This document shows, piece by piece, positions 23,427-32,702 of a DNA stretch of 64,000 bases (position 1 is the stretch's first letter; each line of letters opens with the position of its first letter). Under the pieces are notes generated by a model that searched no databases, had not been told where the DNA came from, and was given only the letters and a program-made list of their open reading frames with translations. The DNA comes from Azophilus sp965220835 (GTDB taxonomy: Bacteria; Pseudomonadota; Gammaproteobacteria; Pseudomonadales; Azotimanducaceae): positions 2,914,001 to 2,978,000 of the forward strand of contig OZ244842.1 in NCBI GenBank assembly GCA_965220835.1, read 5' to 3'. Position numbers and translations under genes: made by a program.

Positions 23427-26183
23427 GTGATCAATCTCAGGAACAGCACCGCAATCGCGTTGCTTTGCGCCGGATCCGTCGCATTGTTCGGGCCATCCGC
23501 GTTGGCCCAGTCCAGCACGGCCACCAGTCAGGAAGTCGAAGAGATCTTGGTGACCGCGACACGGCGAGAGGAATCGATCCAAGACATCCCGGTCGCGGTG
23601 TCGGCCTTTGCCGGCGAGGATTTGGAATCGCGGGGCGTGCAGGACCTGTACGGCTTGCAGGAGGTGTCGCCATCCATCTCCGTCTACAGCTCCAACTCCA
23701 CATCCAATGGCGGCACCTTGCGCATCCGCGGCGTGGGCACCACCGGCAACAACCCGGGCTTGGAGGCAGCCGTCGGCACATTCGTGGATGGCGTCTACCG
23801 CAGCCGGGCCGGCCAGGCCTTCTCCGATTTCGTGGACATCGACCGCGTGGAAGTGCTGCGTGGCCCTCAGGGCACGCTGTTCGGCAAGAACACCAGCGCC
23901 GGAGCGCTGCAGATCATCACCAAGAAGCCGGAGTTCGAGCAATCCTCCATGGTGGCTCTGAGCGCTGGCGATTTTGGGACGATCAAGGTCCAAGCGTCCG
24001 CCACCGGCCCGCTGATCGATGACCGCCTCGCCTATCGCCTGAGCGTGAACTACCACGAGCGAGACGGCTACTACGAAGACAACTTCACCGACGATGCCTA
24101 CGACCGCCGCGACCGCTACACCATCAAGGGTCAACTGCAATGGCAGGGCGACACCTGGGACAACCGCCTGATCCTAGACTACACGGACAAGGACGAGGAC
24201 TGCTGCCCCGCCAAGTTTCACTCGGTCAACTTCGATGAGCAGGGGCCCAGCTCCACGACGCGAGGCATCCTCAACCTAGGCGAAGCCCCAGGGGTCATCG
24301 TCAACGACTTCCTGGCGGCAACCGGCCGGCCTGCCGAACGCGGCGATGACGACGAGTCCTGGGAAGTTGGCGTCAATTTCGACCCCTTCGAGGAGGTGGA
24401 GGACAGGGGCATCCAGAACCAATTCAACTGGAGCATCAATGACCGCTGGTCACTATCCTCAATCACGTCCTACCGGGAGTTTGACGTCGAGCGCGGTCAG
24501 GACATCGACTTCACCGGCGCTGACCTGCTGCAGCCCCAGTACACCGATGAGTCGTTCGAGAATTTCTCCCAAGAGCTGCAACTGCAGTTCAATTCAGACC
24601 GCGCCAGCTATCTGGTGGGGGCCTACATCTACACCGAGGACATCGTCACCGATGAGGCGATTCGTCTGGCCGCGGACGGGGCGGTTTTCCTAGGCCGCTA
24701 CATTTTGGGTTTGGCTGACGGTGGAACCGGTGCCCTGCTCTCCGGCACCCCCACCCCGCCTTTTGGAACCACCACCGGCAGTGGGCTTGGCACCTACAAT
24801 CCGGCCACCCGCACGTTGGGGGGCGACGACACGCCGCGGCCGAACTTCCAGGAACACGACGGCTACGCAGCGGACTACGCCCAGGAGACGGACGGCTGGT
24901 CGATCTTCACCCACAACACGTTCGACCTGACCGAAAAGCTGACGCTGACGGTGGGCGCACGCTACTCCAAGGAAACCAAGGACGCAATCACGCGCATCAA
25001 CGGCGTTGAGCCGGTGCAGGGCACGGAGCGCGACCTTCTGGCGGCGATGCTGCGCGACGAGTTCAATGAGGCGCACTGCACGGGCATCGTCTTTGTCGGC
25101 TCCCTGTGCAACATCGTCTCCTGGGAAGACAAGGAGACGGAAAAGGAGTGGACCGGCACGGTCAGCCTGTCTTGGGCGGTCACCGATGACGTGAACCTGT
25201 ACGCCAGCGTTTCACGGGGCTACAAGGCCGGCGGCTTCAACCTCGATCAGCAAGCCATCGAGATGGATTCCTTCGCCACCTTCCTGGCCACCGGGGGGGA
25301 CGCGCGCTTCCTGTCCGACAGCGGGCTGGCCAGCGACGTGCCGCAAGCGGTCATCGATGCCACCGGCGACCCCCAGGGCCGCAACGGCCTGACGCAGTTT
25401 GAATGCGGCTCGGCGGGCGGGGTCACCAACCCGAGCATCGCGCATCTGGATTGTGCCTTCTTCGATGACGACCATCGGTTTGACCCAGAATTCGTTGACG
25501 CCTACGAAGTTGGCATGAAAGGCCAGTTCCTGAACGGCCGCCTGACCACCAACATTGCCGTGTTCTACAGCGACTTTGAGGACTTTCAGCTCAACACCTT
25601 CACCGGCACCGGCTTCCTGATCAGCAACACCAACGAGATGATCAGCAAGGGCGTGGAGTTTGAGGGCAGTTGGATACTGACGGACGGCGTCCTTTGGTCC
25701 TTGGGCATCACGTACGCGGATGCTCGGTACGGTGACGACCTCAATGACCCTCGAACCGAAACCGAACTGTTCCTCGATCAGGAGTTCGCCTTGATGGAGG
25801 ATTGGGCTTCACTGGAGAGCATCGAGGGTCGCCAGATCACCCATGCCCCCTATTGGCAGGGCAGCACGTCCCTGTTTGCCGAACAGCCCGTCAGCGACCG
25901 CCTATTCGCCTATGGCAATCTGAACGTCGGCTTCCGGGGCGCGCACAACACGGGTTCCGACCTCAAGAACCAAAAGGACGTGTCTGACGAAGTGCTGGTG
26001 AACCTGCAGCTGGGCCTGCGCGCCGCGGACGATCGGTGGGACTTTCAGGTCTGGGCCAGAAACCTGTTTGACAACCACATTGAGACCCTGGTGTTCAACT
26101 CGGTCCTGCAAGGCGGCAGCTTCAGCACCTTCCTGGCTCCGCCAAGAATGGTCGGCGCCACCCTAAGGATGAACTTCCAATAG
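23427..26183 (+). CDS. TonB-dependent receptor
   Basis: 918 aa outer-membrane receptor. GTG start at 23427 with GGAGAGGAG upstream; a signal peptide (to about residue 28, GPSALAQ); TonB box EEILVTATRRE; plug motifs LRIRGVGTTGN and VEVLRGPQGTLFGKNTSAGALQI; C-terminal barrel strand VGATLRMNFQ. The plug type is the one widespread in marine and sphingomonad-like degraders. It neighbours acyl-CoA catabolism genes and the steroid cluster, so uptake of hydrophobic organic substrates is plausible but unproven. It has its own 280 bp upstream region after a terminator. Confidence 0.93.
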   Translation: MINLRNSTAIALLCAGSVALFGPSALAQSSTATSQEVEEILVTATRREESIQDIPVAVSAFAGEDLESRGVQDLYGLQEVSPSISVYSSNSTSNGGTLRIRGVGTTGNNPGLEAAVGTFVDGVYRSRAGQAFSDFVDIDRVEVLRGPQGTLFGKNTSAGALQIITKKPEFEQSSMVALSAGDFGTIKVQASATGPLIDDRLAYRLSVNYHERDGYYEDNFTDDAYDRRDRYTIKGQLQWQGDTWDNRLILDYTDKDEDCCPAKFHSVNFDEQGPSSTTRGILNLGEAPGVIVNDFLAATGRPAERGDDDESWEVGVNFDPFEEVEDRGIQNQFNWSINDRWSLSSITSYREFDVERGQDIDFTGADLLQPQYTDESFENFSQELQLQFNSDRASYLVGAYIYTEDIVTDEAIRLAADGAVFLGRYILGLADGGTGALLSGTPTPPFGTTTGSGLGTYNPATRTLGGDDTPRPNFQEHDGYAADYAQETDGWSIFTHNTFDLTEKLTLTVGARYSKETKDAITRINGVEPVQGTERDLLAAMLRDEFNEAHCTGIVFVGSLCNIVSWEDKETEKEWTGTVSLSWAVTDDVNLYASVSRGYKAGGFNLDQQAIEMDSFATFLATGGDARFLSDSGLASDVPQAVIDATGDPQGRNGLTQFECGSAGGVTNPSIAHLDCAFFDDDHRFDPEFVDAYEVGMKGQFLNGRLTTNIAVFYSDFEDFQLNTFTGTGFLISNTNEMISKGVEFEGSWILTDGVLWSLGITYADARYGDDLNDPRTETELFLDQEFALMEDWASLESIEGRQITHAPYWQGSTSLFAEQPVSDRLFAYGNLNVGFRGAHNTGSDLKNQKDVSDEVLVNLQLGLRAADDRWDFQVWARNLFDNHIETLVFNSVLQGGSFSTFLAPPRMVGATLRMNFQ

Positions 26184-26199
26184 GCTCCAACTGACACCG

Positions 26200-26242
26200 A
26201 CAACCGCCCGTCCAGCGGGCGCGCCCGCAAGGCGGCGGTTGT
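26200..26242. terminator. Possible bidirectional terminator between convergent genes
   Basis: ACAACCGCC (26200-26208) pairs with GGCGGTTGT (26234-26242) around an internal GCGGGC/GCCCGC hairpin. It separates the receptor from the convergent antitoxin gene. The U-tract is poor on both strands. Confidence 0.4.
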
Positions 26243-26274
26243 CGTTGGTCAGGCGAACTACTGAGCTTTTGTGC

Positions 26275-26649
26275 CTATCCGGGCGCGGCCAGATCATATT
26301 CGCGCACGAGCAAGTCTGCGGGCACTTGCCATTCGGAGGACAGTGCGCGGATTATTGGCAGGGTGAGGGCACGGCGGCGGGAGAGCACCTCCGACGCACG
26401 TGGCTGGGAGCCTATTAGCGCCGCCAGGTCTTTCTGCCGAAGCCCCCGCGCTTCCATGACGTGCTCAACGACAGAGATGGGGTCGGGCGCCTCCATAGGC
26501 CAACGTTTGGCTTCGTACGCCTCGACAAGCGTGACCAGCACGTCAAGTTCGTCTGATTCGGGCGTGTTCGGCATAGCCCCCATCAATTGATCGATGCGGG
26601 CCAGCGCTGCATCGTAGTCAAGTTCGGTCCTGATTGGTTTGATTTCCAT
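26275..26649 (-). CDS. higA: HigA-type antitoxin (XRE-family HTH)
   Basis: 124 aa DNA-binding antitoxin. The C-terminal half carries an XRE helix-turn-helix (GLRQKDLAALIGSQPRASEVL). The N-terminal part (TELDYDAALARIDQLM) is typical of the larger HigA variety. It neutralises the toxin encoded immediately upstream (13 bp gap) and should autoregulate the pair. Toxin-before-antitoxin order is usual for higBA. Confidence 0.85.
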   Translation of the reverse strand: MEIKPIRTELDYDAALARIDQLMGAMPNTPESDELDVLVTLVEAYEAKRWPMEAPDPISVVEHVMEARGLRQKDLAALIGSQPRASEVLSRRRALTLPIIRALSSEWQVPADLLVREYDLAAPG

Positions 26650-26662
26650 CCCAAGCTCCCAG

Positions 26663-26956
26663 TCAGACGTTGGCAGCGTCTATCCTGTCGTACTGGGCGT
26701 GCGTTCCCACAAAACGCACGAACCCGATTCCGTTTGCGTAATCGAAGCGCACCACGAGTCTGTACTTGTTGCCCGCGATGTTGAAGATAACCCGATCATT
26801 GCCGACTATGCTCGCGCTTCCGTAGGTCGCCTTCACATCCATCGGCGAAGACCACCGAGCCTTGGCCGCCACCGCATACCATGCCTTCAGAGGCTGCTCC
26901 GCTCGCGGCTCGGACTGCCAGTAGATGCGCAATGTCCGCTTCGCCACGATTCGCAT
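26663..26956 (-). CDS. higB: HigB-type mRNA interferase toxin
   Basis: 97 aa toxin of the HigB (PF09907-like) family, a ribosome-dependent mRNA endonuclease. The start MRIVAKRTLRIYW matches the family; an ATG six codons upstream (26974) is also in frame. Conserved stretches: PLKAWYAVAAKARW, SIVGNDRVIFNIAGNKYRLVVRF and FVGTHAQYDRID. Appears intact, in contrast to the second higB at 43450. Confidence 0.87.
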   Translation of the reverse strand: MRIVAKRTLRIYWQSEPRAEQPLKAWYAVAAKARWSSPMDVKATYGSASIVGNDRVIFNIAGNKYRLVVRFDYANGIGFVRFVGTHAQYDRIDAANV

Positions 26957-27029
26957 GAACGCATTGTAATTCATCCCAGTGCGGGATGCAGATTGCCTAT
27001 CGCAGGCTGAAGAGATCCAGTTCGCGAAA

Positions 27030-27821
27030 CTAAGCCCGCTGGCTGGAGACGGCGACCGTCTCGCCGGTCATGTAGGAGGCGTAGTCACTGGCGAGGAACA
27101 CCATGACGTTGGCCACCTCCCAAACTTCGGCGGGTCGACCGTAGGCTTCCTGGGCCGTCAGTTCGCTGAGCAGTTCCTCGGTGGTCACCTTGGCGAGGAA
27201 CGGGTGCATGGCCAAGCTGGGGGCGACGGCGTTGACGCGGATGCCCAGTTCCGCACCCTCCAAGGCAGCACAGCGCGTCAGCGCCATCACCCCCGCCTTG
27301 GCCGCGGCGTAATGCGCCTGTCCGCGCTGCGCCCGCCAGCCCAGCACCGAGGCATTGTTGACGATGACGCCGCCACCGGTGCCGCGCATGGCCTGCATCG
27401 CGGCACGCGTCATGCGGAAGGTGCCGTTCAGCGTCACGTCCAGCACCTTGGACCATTGCGCGTCGGTCATGTCCACCAAGTTGGCGGTGCCGCCGAGGCC
27501 GGCGTTGTTGATCAGCACGTCCACCGCGCCAAAGACGGTCTCCGCGAGTTCAAAAAGCGCATCCACGTCGCCCTGAACCGTCACGTCGCAGCGCTGGGCC
27601 ATCACGCGCCCCTTCCCCAGTGCCTTCAAACGGGTTGCCGCCCCAGCCAAGCGGGCGGCATGGTTGTCGGAGACCAGCACTGAGGCGCCCTCCTCCAAAC
27701 AGCGTTTCGCCGCCGCAAAGCCGATGCCGGTGCCCGCCGCCGCGGTGATCAGGACGCGGCGGCCTTGCAGCAGGTCATGCCCCTGGGGATAGTCGGGCGG
27801 CACTGACAGATCGGCCACCAC
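27030..27821 (-). CDS. ipdF: Short-chain dehydrogenase, IpdF-like
   Basis: NAD(P)-dependent reductase of 263 aa. The cofactor motif is the variant TAAAGTGIG, then NNAG, and the catalytic Ser/Tyr/Lys lie in NNASVLGW...HYAAAKAG. The N-terminal HDLLQGRRVLITAAAGTGIG region and GWRAQRGQ pattern match the mycobacterial IpdF-type SDR of HIP-CoA (steroid C/D-ring) degradation, from recall of that family. The GTG start at 27821 follows GAGGG and the thiolase stop by 7 nt, so it is the last gene of the steroid operon. Confidence 0.82.
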   Translation of the reverse strand: MVADLSVPPDYPQGHDLLQGRRVLITAAAGTGIGFAAAKRCLEEGASVLVSDNHAARLAGAATRLKALGKGRVMAQRCDVTVQGDVDALFELAETVFGAVDVLINNAGLGGTANLVDMTDAQWSKVLDVTLNGTFRMTRAAMQAMRGTGGGVIVNNASVLGWRAQRGQAHYAAAKAGVMALTRCAALEGAELGIRVNAVAPSLAMHPFLAKVTTEELLSELTAQEAYGRPAEVWEVANVMVFLASDYASYMTGETVAVSSQRA

Positions 27822-27828
27822 GCGGCCC

Positions 27829-28980
27829 TCAAAGACGTTCGATGATGGTGACGTTGGCCTGCCCGCCGCCTTCGCACATCGTCTGCAGGCCAAAGCGGCC
27901 GCCACTGCGCTCCAGTTCATGCAGCAGCGTGGTCATGAGCTTGGCTCCGGTGGCGCCCAACGGATGGCCCAAGGCGATGGCGCCGCCGTTGACGTTGGTG
28001 CGCTCCGGGTCGCAACCCGTCTCCGCCAGCCAAGCCATGACCACCGGGGCGAAGGCCTCGTTGATCTCGACGCAGTCGATGTCACTAATCTTCATGCCGG
28101 TTTTTTGCAGCGCCCGCTCGGTGGCCGGCATGGGCGCAGTGAGCATCCAGATGGGGTCGTCGGCCAACACGCTGATGTGGTGAATGCGAGCCCGGGGCTT
28201 CAGCCCGTAGCGGGTCACTGCGGCTTCCGAGCAGATCAGCAGCGCGGCCGCCGCATCGCAAGTCTGGCTGGACACCGCCGCGGTGATCCGGCCACCGGGC
28301 TGCAAGGGCTCCAGCCCAGCCATGGCCTCCAAGCTGGTGCCTCGGCGCGGCGTTTCGTCACTCACCACCCCATTGACCGGCACGATTTCGCGTTCAAAGC
28401 GGCCCGTGTCGATGGCGTGGCAGGCGCGTTCGTTGGAGGTCAGCGCGAAGCGCTCCATGTCCCGGCGGGAGAAGCCCCACTTCTCGGCGATCATCTCCGC
28501 CGAATTGAATTGGGTGACCAAGCCATCGCCGAAGCGCGCCACCCAGCCCGGCGAGCCGGTGAAGGGGTCGCCGAAGCCGTAGGCTTGGCCCGCCAGCATG
28601 GCGGCGGAGATGGGAATCTGGGACATCGCCTGCACACCGCCCGCCACCACCACGTCGTTGGTGCCGCTCAGCACCGCTTGGGCGGCAAAGTGCACCGCCT
28701 GCTGGGAGGAGCCGCATTGCCGGTCGATGGTCACCCCAGGCACGTGCAAGGGCAGCCCGGCGGCCAGCCAGCAGGTGCGGGCAATGTCGCCGGCCAAGGG
28801 GCCTATGGTGTCCACGCAGCCGAACAGCACGTCCTCGTAGTCGTCGGCTGGCACGGCATTGCGTGCAACCAACGCCTTCAGCGCCAGCCCGCCCAGGTCC
28901 GCGGGGTGCATTTCCGCCAATCCGCCCCGGCGGCGCCCCGTCGGCGTGCGCAGCGCATCAATGATGTAGGCTTCACTCAT
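27829..28980 (-). CDS. fadA6: Steroid-pathway acyl-CoA thiolase, FadA6-like
   Basis: Thiolase of 383 aa with Cys89 (DRQCGSS), His339 (ALGHPLGATG) and Cys369 (TMCEGGG). In the KstR2-type pathway FadA6 thiolytically cleaves ring-opened C/D-ring CoA intermediates. The ATG overlaps the stop of the echA20-like gene (ATGA), so translation is coupled. Assignment rests on the surrounding ipd genes as well as family similarity. Confidence 0.85.
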   Translation of the reverse strand: MSEAYIIDALRTPTGRRRGGLAEMHPADLGGLALKALVARNAVPADDYEDVLFGCVDTIGPLAGDIARTCWLAAGLPLHVPGVTIDRQCGSSQQAVHFAAQAVLSGTNDVVVAGGVQAMSQIPISAAMLAGQAYGFGDPFTGSPGWVARFGDGLVTQFNSAEMIAEKWGFSRRDMERFALTSNERACHAIDTGRFEREIVPVNGVVSDETPRRGTSLEAMAGLEPLQPGGRITAAVSSQTCDAAAALLICSEAAVTRYGLKPRARIHHISVLADDPIWMLTAPMPATERALQKTGMKISDIDCVEINEAFAPVVMAWLAETGCDPERTNVNGGAIALGHPLGATGAKLMTTLLHELERSGGRFGLQTMCEGGGQANVTIIERL

Positions 28981-29777
28981 GGGTCCTTCCCCTTGTTCGT
29001 GTGCTGTTTGGCTTGTTCAGGCTCCCGGTCGAACTTGGCCGCACCGCCGGTTTCCACGAAAGCGTCCCGGGCCGTCTGTGAATCCTCGTGCATGTACATC
29101 TCGAAGGTGAAGCCCTGCTCCCAGCGGTAGGCGCGGTCCACGTCGAAGGCCTCTATGCCGTTCAACGCCTGCTTGGCGATGCGCAGCGCATCGCGGCTCT
29201 TGGAGGCGATCAGGGCAGCAAACTCGCGGGCCGCGGCGGCGTGTTCGTTGCGCGGCACAACCCGCTCCACGCCGCCCAGCCGCCAAGCCTCCTCGGCGGA
29301 GACCCGCCCGCCGGTGAGGAAGGCGGCACGGACCTTGGCATGGGGCAGGAAGCGCTGCATGTGCGCAGCCCCACCCATGGCGCCCCGGTCAATTTCCGGC
29401 AGCGCGAAATAGGCGTCATCGGCGGCGATGATGGCGTCGCTGGCACCGCAAACGCCGATGCCGCCGCCCAGCACGAAGCCGTGGGGCGCAGCCACGACCG
29501 GCACTTCGCAGCGGTGCACCGCTTGGTAGCTTAGGAAATTGCCCCGGTTCACCTCAACGATGCGCTGCGGATTGGCCTGCAGTTCCTTGATGTCCACCCC
29601 GGCGCAGAAACCCCGGCCCTCAGCGCGAACCAGCAGGCAGCTCACATCCCGGCGCTCCGCCAATTCATGGATGATGCCAGGCAGTTCCAGCCACATCCGG
29701 GAGTCGAAGGCATTGACCGGCGGATGGTTGAAGACGATCTCGCCAATACGTTCTTTAACCTCCACTTCAAACGGCAT
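28977..29777 (-). CDS. echA20: Enoyl-CoA hydratase family protein, EchA20-like ring hydrolase
   Basis: 266 aa crotonase-fold enzyme. In HIP degradation EchA20 hydrolytically opens the D ring of a bicyclic CoA ester before IpdAB acts. Here the usual first Glu position reads GGGIGVCG (no Glu) while LPEIDRGAMGG keeps an acid at the second site, consistent with non-hydratase chemistry. The ATG at 29777 (MPFEVEVKE) is chosen; an upstream in-frame start would add 18 unrelated residues. A 135 bp gap separates it from ipdC. Confidence 0.82.
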   Translation of the reverse strand: MPFEVEVKERIGEIVFNHPPVNAFDSRMWLELPGIIHELAERRDVSCLLVRAEGRGFCAGVDIKELQANPQRIVEVNRGNFLSYQAVHRCEVPVVAAPHGFVLGGGIGVCGASDAIIAADDAYFALPEIDRGAMGGAAHMQRFLPHAKVRAAFLTGGRVSAEEAWRLGGVERVVPRNEHAAAAREFAALIASKSRDALRIAKQALNGIEAFDVDRAYRWEQGFTFEMYMHEDSQTARDAFVETGGAAKFDREPEQAKQHTNKGKDP

Positions 29778-29912
29778 GGAAATGCCCCTGGTTTGTCCGA
29801 CCCAGGCGTGCCGCTGCCGCCGGGGCAACAAGCGTCTTACCGTTGACGCAGCGCCCGCGCCCTCGATTGGGACACTGGGATGCAGCTTGCCGCGTGAGGT
29901 TGGGAATATGTT

Positions 29913-31016
29913 TCACGGAAGTTTCCTATTGCGTTCGGTTGAAGCGGCACCGGCCAAGCAGTCAATACGCTGCCGGGCATCCGCAACGATGCCCGCGACC
30001 AGTTCATCACAGCTCGGCAGGTCGTCGATCAGGCCGGCCACTTGGCCGCTGGGCAGCACGCCCCGGGCTGGGTCGCCCTCGACCATGGCCTTTTTGATGA
30101 TCACGGGCGCATTGGCCGCCATCATTGCTTGGGAGAGCGTAATCCCGCCTTGCCGCGTCATTGCCCAAGCCGATTTTGCCAGCGAAGCTAAGGAGGTGCC
30201 GGTTTGCGCACGAAACCGCCAGCCGTTGGCCAGCGCCCGAACCGCCATCGACAGGCTTCCGGCCCGTTCGAGCCGCGCCAGCGTCTCGTTCATCAGCATG
30301 CGTTGCGGCAAGCCATCAAGCTTGGCGCTGACTGGAATCTGGTTGACATCAGCCGCTAGGTAGCGCGCCTTGGTGGCGGCGGGCGTTGGGCTGTCCGAGG
30401 TCAGCATGAAGCGGGTGCCCATGGCGATGCCGTCCGCGCCGAAGGCGAGCGCTGCCGCCAGCCCCCGTCCATCCCGAAAGCCGCCCGCGGCCAGGACTGG
30501 CACCTCCACCGCATCCAAGGTTTCGGCCAGCAGCAACATGGTTGGCGTCACTCCAGTGTGGCCACCGCCCTCCCCACCTTGGCAGACGATGAGATCAGCC
30601 CCCAATTCAACCGCCTTCTTGGCGTGCTTGCCGGCACCGATGGTTGGCACGCAGAGCACGCCGGCGCCCTTTAGCTTGTCAATCAGCTTCGGCGACGGCG
30701 CCCGCCCGTAGCTCACCGCCTTGACGCCGTGATCGATGACCAGATCGGCGATGCGCTCGGCGCCAGGCTGAAAGCCGTGGAAATTGACGCCAAAAGGCCC
30801 TTCAGCGGCCTCAAGGACAGCGCGAACCTCAGCCTCTGCCTCTTCCGGCGTCATCACCGCGCAAGCCAGGAAGGCGAACGCCCCGGCGCGAACGCTGGCG
30901 GTGACCAAGGCGGAGGTGGAAACCCAGCCCATGGCGGTTTGCACGATCGGGTAACGGCAACCCAACCGCTGCGTTGCAGGCGTGACCAGAGGCGTGTCAG
31001 GCGTTGTGGGGCGCAT
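29913..31016 (-). CDS. ipdC: FMN-dependent nitronate monooxygenase-like reductase, IpdC-like
   Basis: 367 aa TIM-barrel flavoprotein of the 2-nitropropane dioxygenase family. Phosphate/FMN motifs are visible: PIVQTAMGWVS, VCQGGEGGGHTG, and PVLAAGGFRDGRGLAAALAFGADG. Next to ipdAB such proteins (IpdC) act as CoA-ester reductases in steroid C/D-ring breakdown, not on nitronates. The ATG at 31016 (MRPTTPDTP) lies 13 bp after the ipdB stop. Confidence 0.83.
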   Translation of the reverse strand: MRPTTPDTPLVTPATQRLGCRYPIVQTAMGWVSTSALVTASVRAGAFAFLACAVMTPEEAEAEVRAVLEAAEGPFGVNFHGFQPGAERIADLVIDHGVKAVSYGRAPSPKLIDKLKGAGVLCVPTIGAGKHAKKAVELGADLIVCQGGEGGGHTGVTPTMLLLAETLDAVEVPVLAAGGFRDGRGLAAALAFGADGIAMGTRFMLTSDSPTPAATKARYLAADVNQIPVSAKLDGLPQRMLMNETLARLERAGSLSMAVRALANGWRFRAQTGTSLASLAKSAWAMTRQGGITLSQAMMAANAPVIIKKAMVEGDPARGVLPSGQVAGLIDDLPSCDELVAGIVADARQRIDCLAGAASTERNRKLP

Positions 31017-31029
31017 CACAGCGTCCGCT

Positions 31030-31815
31030 TCAGCGCTCCCCCGGCGGGTTTCCCGGAATGACGCCGGCGCGCAGATCATGGGGATCCAAGCGTTCGCGAA
31101 TGAGCTTGAGCTGGGCCTCGGTGGGTGCGGGCGTGGTGGAAAGCCTTGGTGCCGCAGCAAGCTCGAAGCCCGTGTTCTCCTGCACCTCGTCAAAGCTCAC
31201 GCCCGGATGCAGGCTGGTGACGCGGATGGCGTGGTTCGGCCCCTGAAAGTCCATGACCGCCAGATTGGTGACGATGCGGCGCAAGTCCAGGAACTGGGGT
31301 TGCTGGCCACCCGGCCAGCGGCCCGGGTTGTAGCCGATGCCGCCGACCATATCCACCTCCCCGGCCACGAAGGCGCGCTTCGTGTGCTGGGGCAGGAACA
31401 TGGAATTGGCGTTGCTGATGGTGTTGCCCGGATAGCCGCGAACGCCCAGCAACGCCGTCTTCGGCCGGTGGTAGTCGCCGATGATGGAGATGTTCATCTG
31501 CCCAAAGCGGTCCACCTGCACTGGCGTCACCATGGCGTGGCGCTTGCCCTTGTAGATGAGGTCGAACACGCGTTCGTAAGTCATCAACCCTTCGATCTTC
31601 GGCCGGTAGCCTCCGCGCGGCCCCACCGGCACCGGCTCCCGCACCAGGTAGGCCTCGCCATCGGTGATCATGAGCCCCGGCTCGAAGGTCAGCTTGGCCA
31701 ATCCCGCGCCCAAGCGCGGCACCAGTCCGATGCTGGTGGCCAACACCTCGCCGTCGCCCCGGAAAGCCTCCGCCGCAGAGCAGATGCAGAGTTCCGCCAA
31801 GCTGTACCGGCTCAT
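31030..31815 (-). CDS. ipdB: CoA-transferase-family ring-opening hydrolase, beta subunit (IpdB)
   Basis: 261 aa class I CoA-transferase-fold subunit. With IpdA it forms the heterotetrameric hydrolase that opens the last steroid ring of COCHEA-CoA. Start MSRYSLAELCICSAAEAFRGDGE is typical; other conserved stretches are ITDGEAYLVREPV, PVQVDRFGQMNIS and the ring-hydrolase-like LHPGVSFDEVQENTGFE. It starts 10 nt after the ipdA stop. Confidence 0.88.
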   Translation of the reverse strand: MSRYSLAELCICSAAEAFRGDGEVLATSIGLVPRLGAGLAKLTFEPGLMITDGEAYLVREPVPVGPRGGYRPKIEGLMTYERVFDLIYKGKRHAMVTPVQVDRFGQMNISIIGDYHRPKTALLGVRGYPGNTISNANSMFLPQHTKRAFVAGEVDMVGGIGYNPGRWPGGQQPQFLDLRRIVTNLAVMDFQGPNHAIRVTSLHPGVSFDEVQENTGFELAAAPRLSTTPAPTEAQLKLIRERLDPHDLRAGVIPGNPPGER

Positions 31816-31825
31816 GGTCTGCGCC

Positions 31826-32701
31826 TCAAAACACGGGCAGCGGCAGGGCGCTGACCGCTTCGGCGCCGCCGACTTCCTGCAGGTAGGCCGGCAGGTCCTT
31901 GTTCACGACGTAGCGTCCCAGATAGTCCTCCCAGCCGTCCTTGGCGGCTGCTGAGTAGGTGCGCAGATGCTCCACGTCCATGCCGTACTTTGGCCCGCAG
32001 GACGTGGGATGGGCACCCCAAGGCGCCACTGCGACGCCTTCCACCAAGGAGCGCTCGATCGGCATCTGCAGGGCCACCAGGGGGTCGTTGAACGCCTCCG
32101 TATCGACCAGCGCTTCGGTGGTGAGGAAGGCTTGGCCGGCAGCACGGCAGAGCCACTCGTCAAAGAAGGGGTCAGGCCCGGAGATGCGCGAGTTGCCCAG
32201 CGCGTCGGCTTCATTGACGTGGCAGATCGCCACGTCGATCGGCAGGGCCGGCATGGCCACCAAGATCTCGCCGTCGGCGTAGGGCGAGGTGATGGTCTTG
32301 ATCTCGGGATTGGCGGTCAACACGTCGGAGCCGAACCCAACCCGGGTGGGCAGGAACGGCAGCCTTGAGGCAGCCGCCTTGAGGCCGAGCTGCAGCATGC
32401 CTTCGTCGATTTCCATTACTTGGAAGGCGCCGGCTTGGCGGGCGGCGCGAAAGTGCGGTTCCAAGGGCACCAAGTCCATGGACACGAAGCCGAACACCAG
32501 CTTGGCGATCTTCCCCGCTGAAGCCAACATGCCCACGTCCGGGCCGCCGTAGCTGATGATGGTCAATTCCCGCACGTCGGTCTGGAGCAGCTCCCGAATC
32601 ACGGCCATGGGCTTGCGCCGAGCGCCCCAGCCGCCGATGCCCAAGGTCATGCCGGACTCAATGGCACCCACAATGTCCGCTATGGCACAGGTCTTGTCCA
32701 T
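31826..32701 (-). CDS. ipdA: CoA-transferase-family ring-opening hydrolase, alpha subunit (IpdA)
   Basis: 291 aa partner of IpdB. Conserved GIGGWGARRKPMA, ISYGGPDVGML, GFVSMDLVPLEPHF and RVGFGSDVL segments fit the IpdA family. The ATG at 32701 sits 1 nt after the hsaC stop, so it is tightly coupled; an in-frame ATG 24 nt upstream (32725) is also possible. Confidence 0.87.
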   Translation of the reverse strand: MDKTCAIADIVGAIESGMTLGIGGWGARRKPMAVIRELLQTDVRELTIISYGGPDVGMLASAGKIAKLVFGFVSMDLVPLEPHFRAARQAGAFQVMEIDEGMLQLGLKAAASRLPFLPTRVGFGSDVLTANPEIKTITSPYADGEILVAMPALPIDVAICHVNEADALGNSRISGPDPFFDEWLCRAAGQAFLTTEALVDTEAFNDPLVALQMPIERSLVEGVAVAPWGAHPTSCGPKYGMDVEHLRTYSAAAKDGWEDYLGRYVVNKDLPAYLQEVGGAEAVSALPLPVF

Positions 32702-32702
32702 C

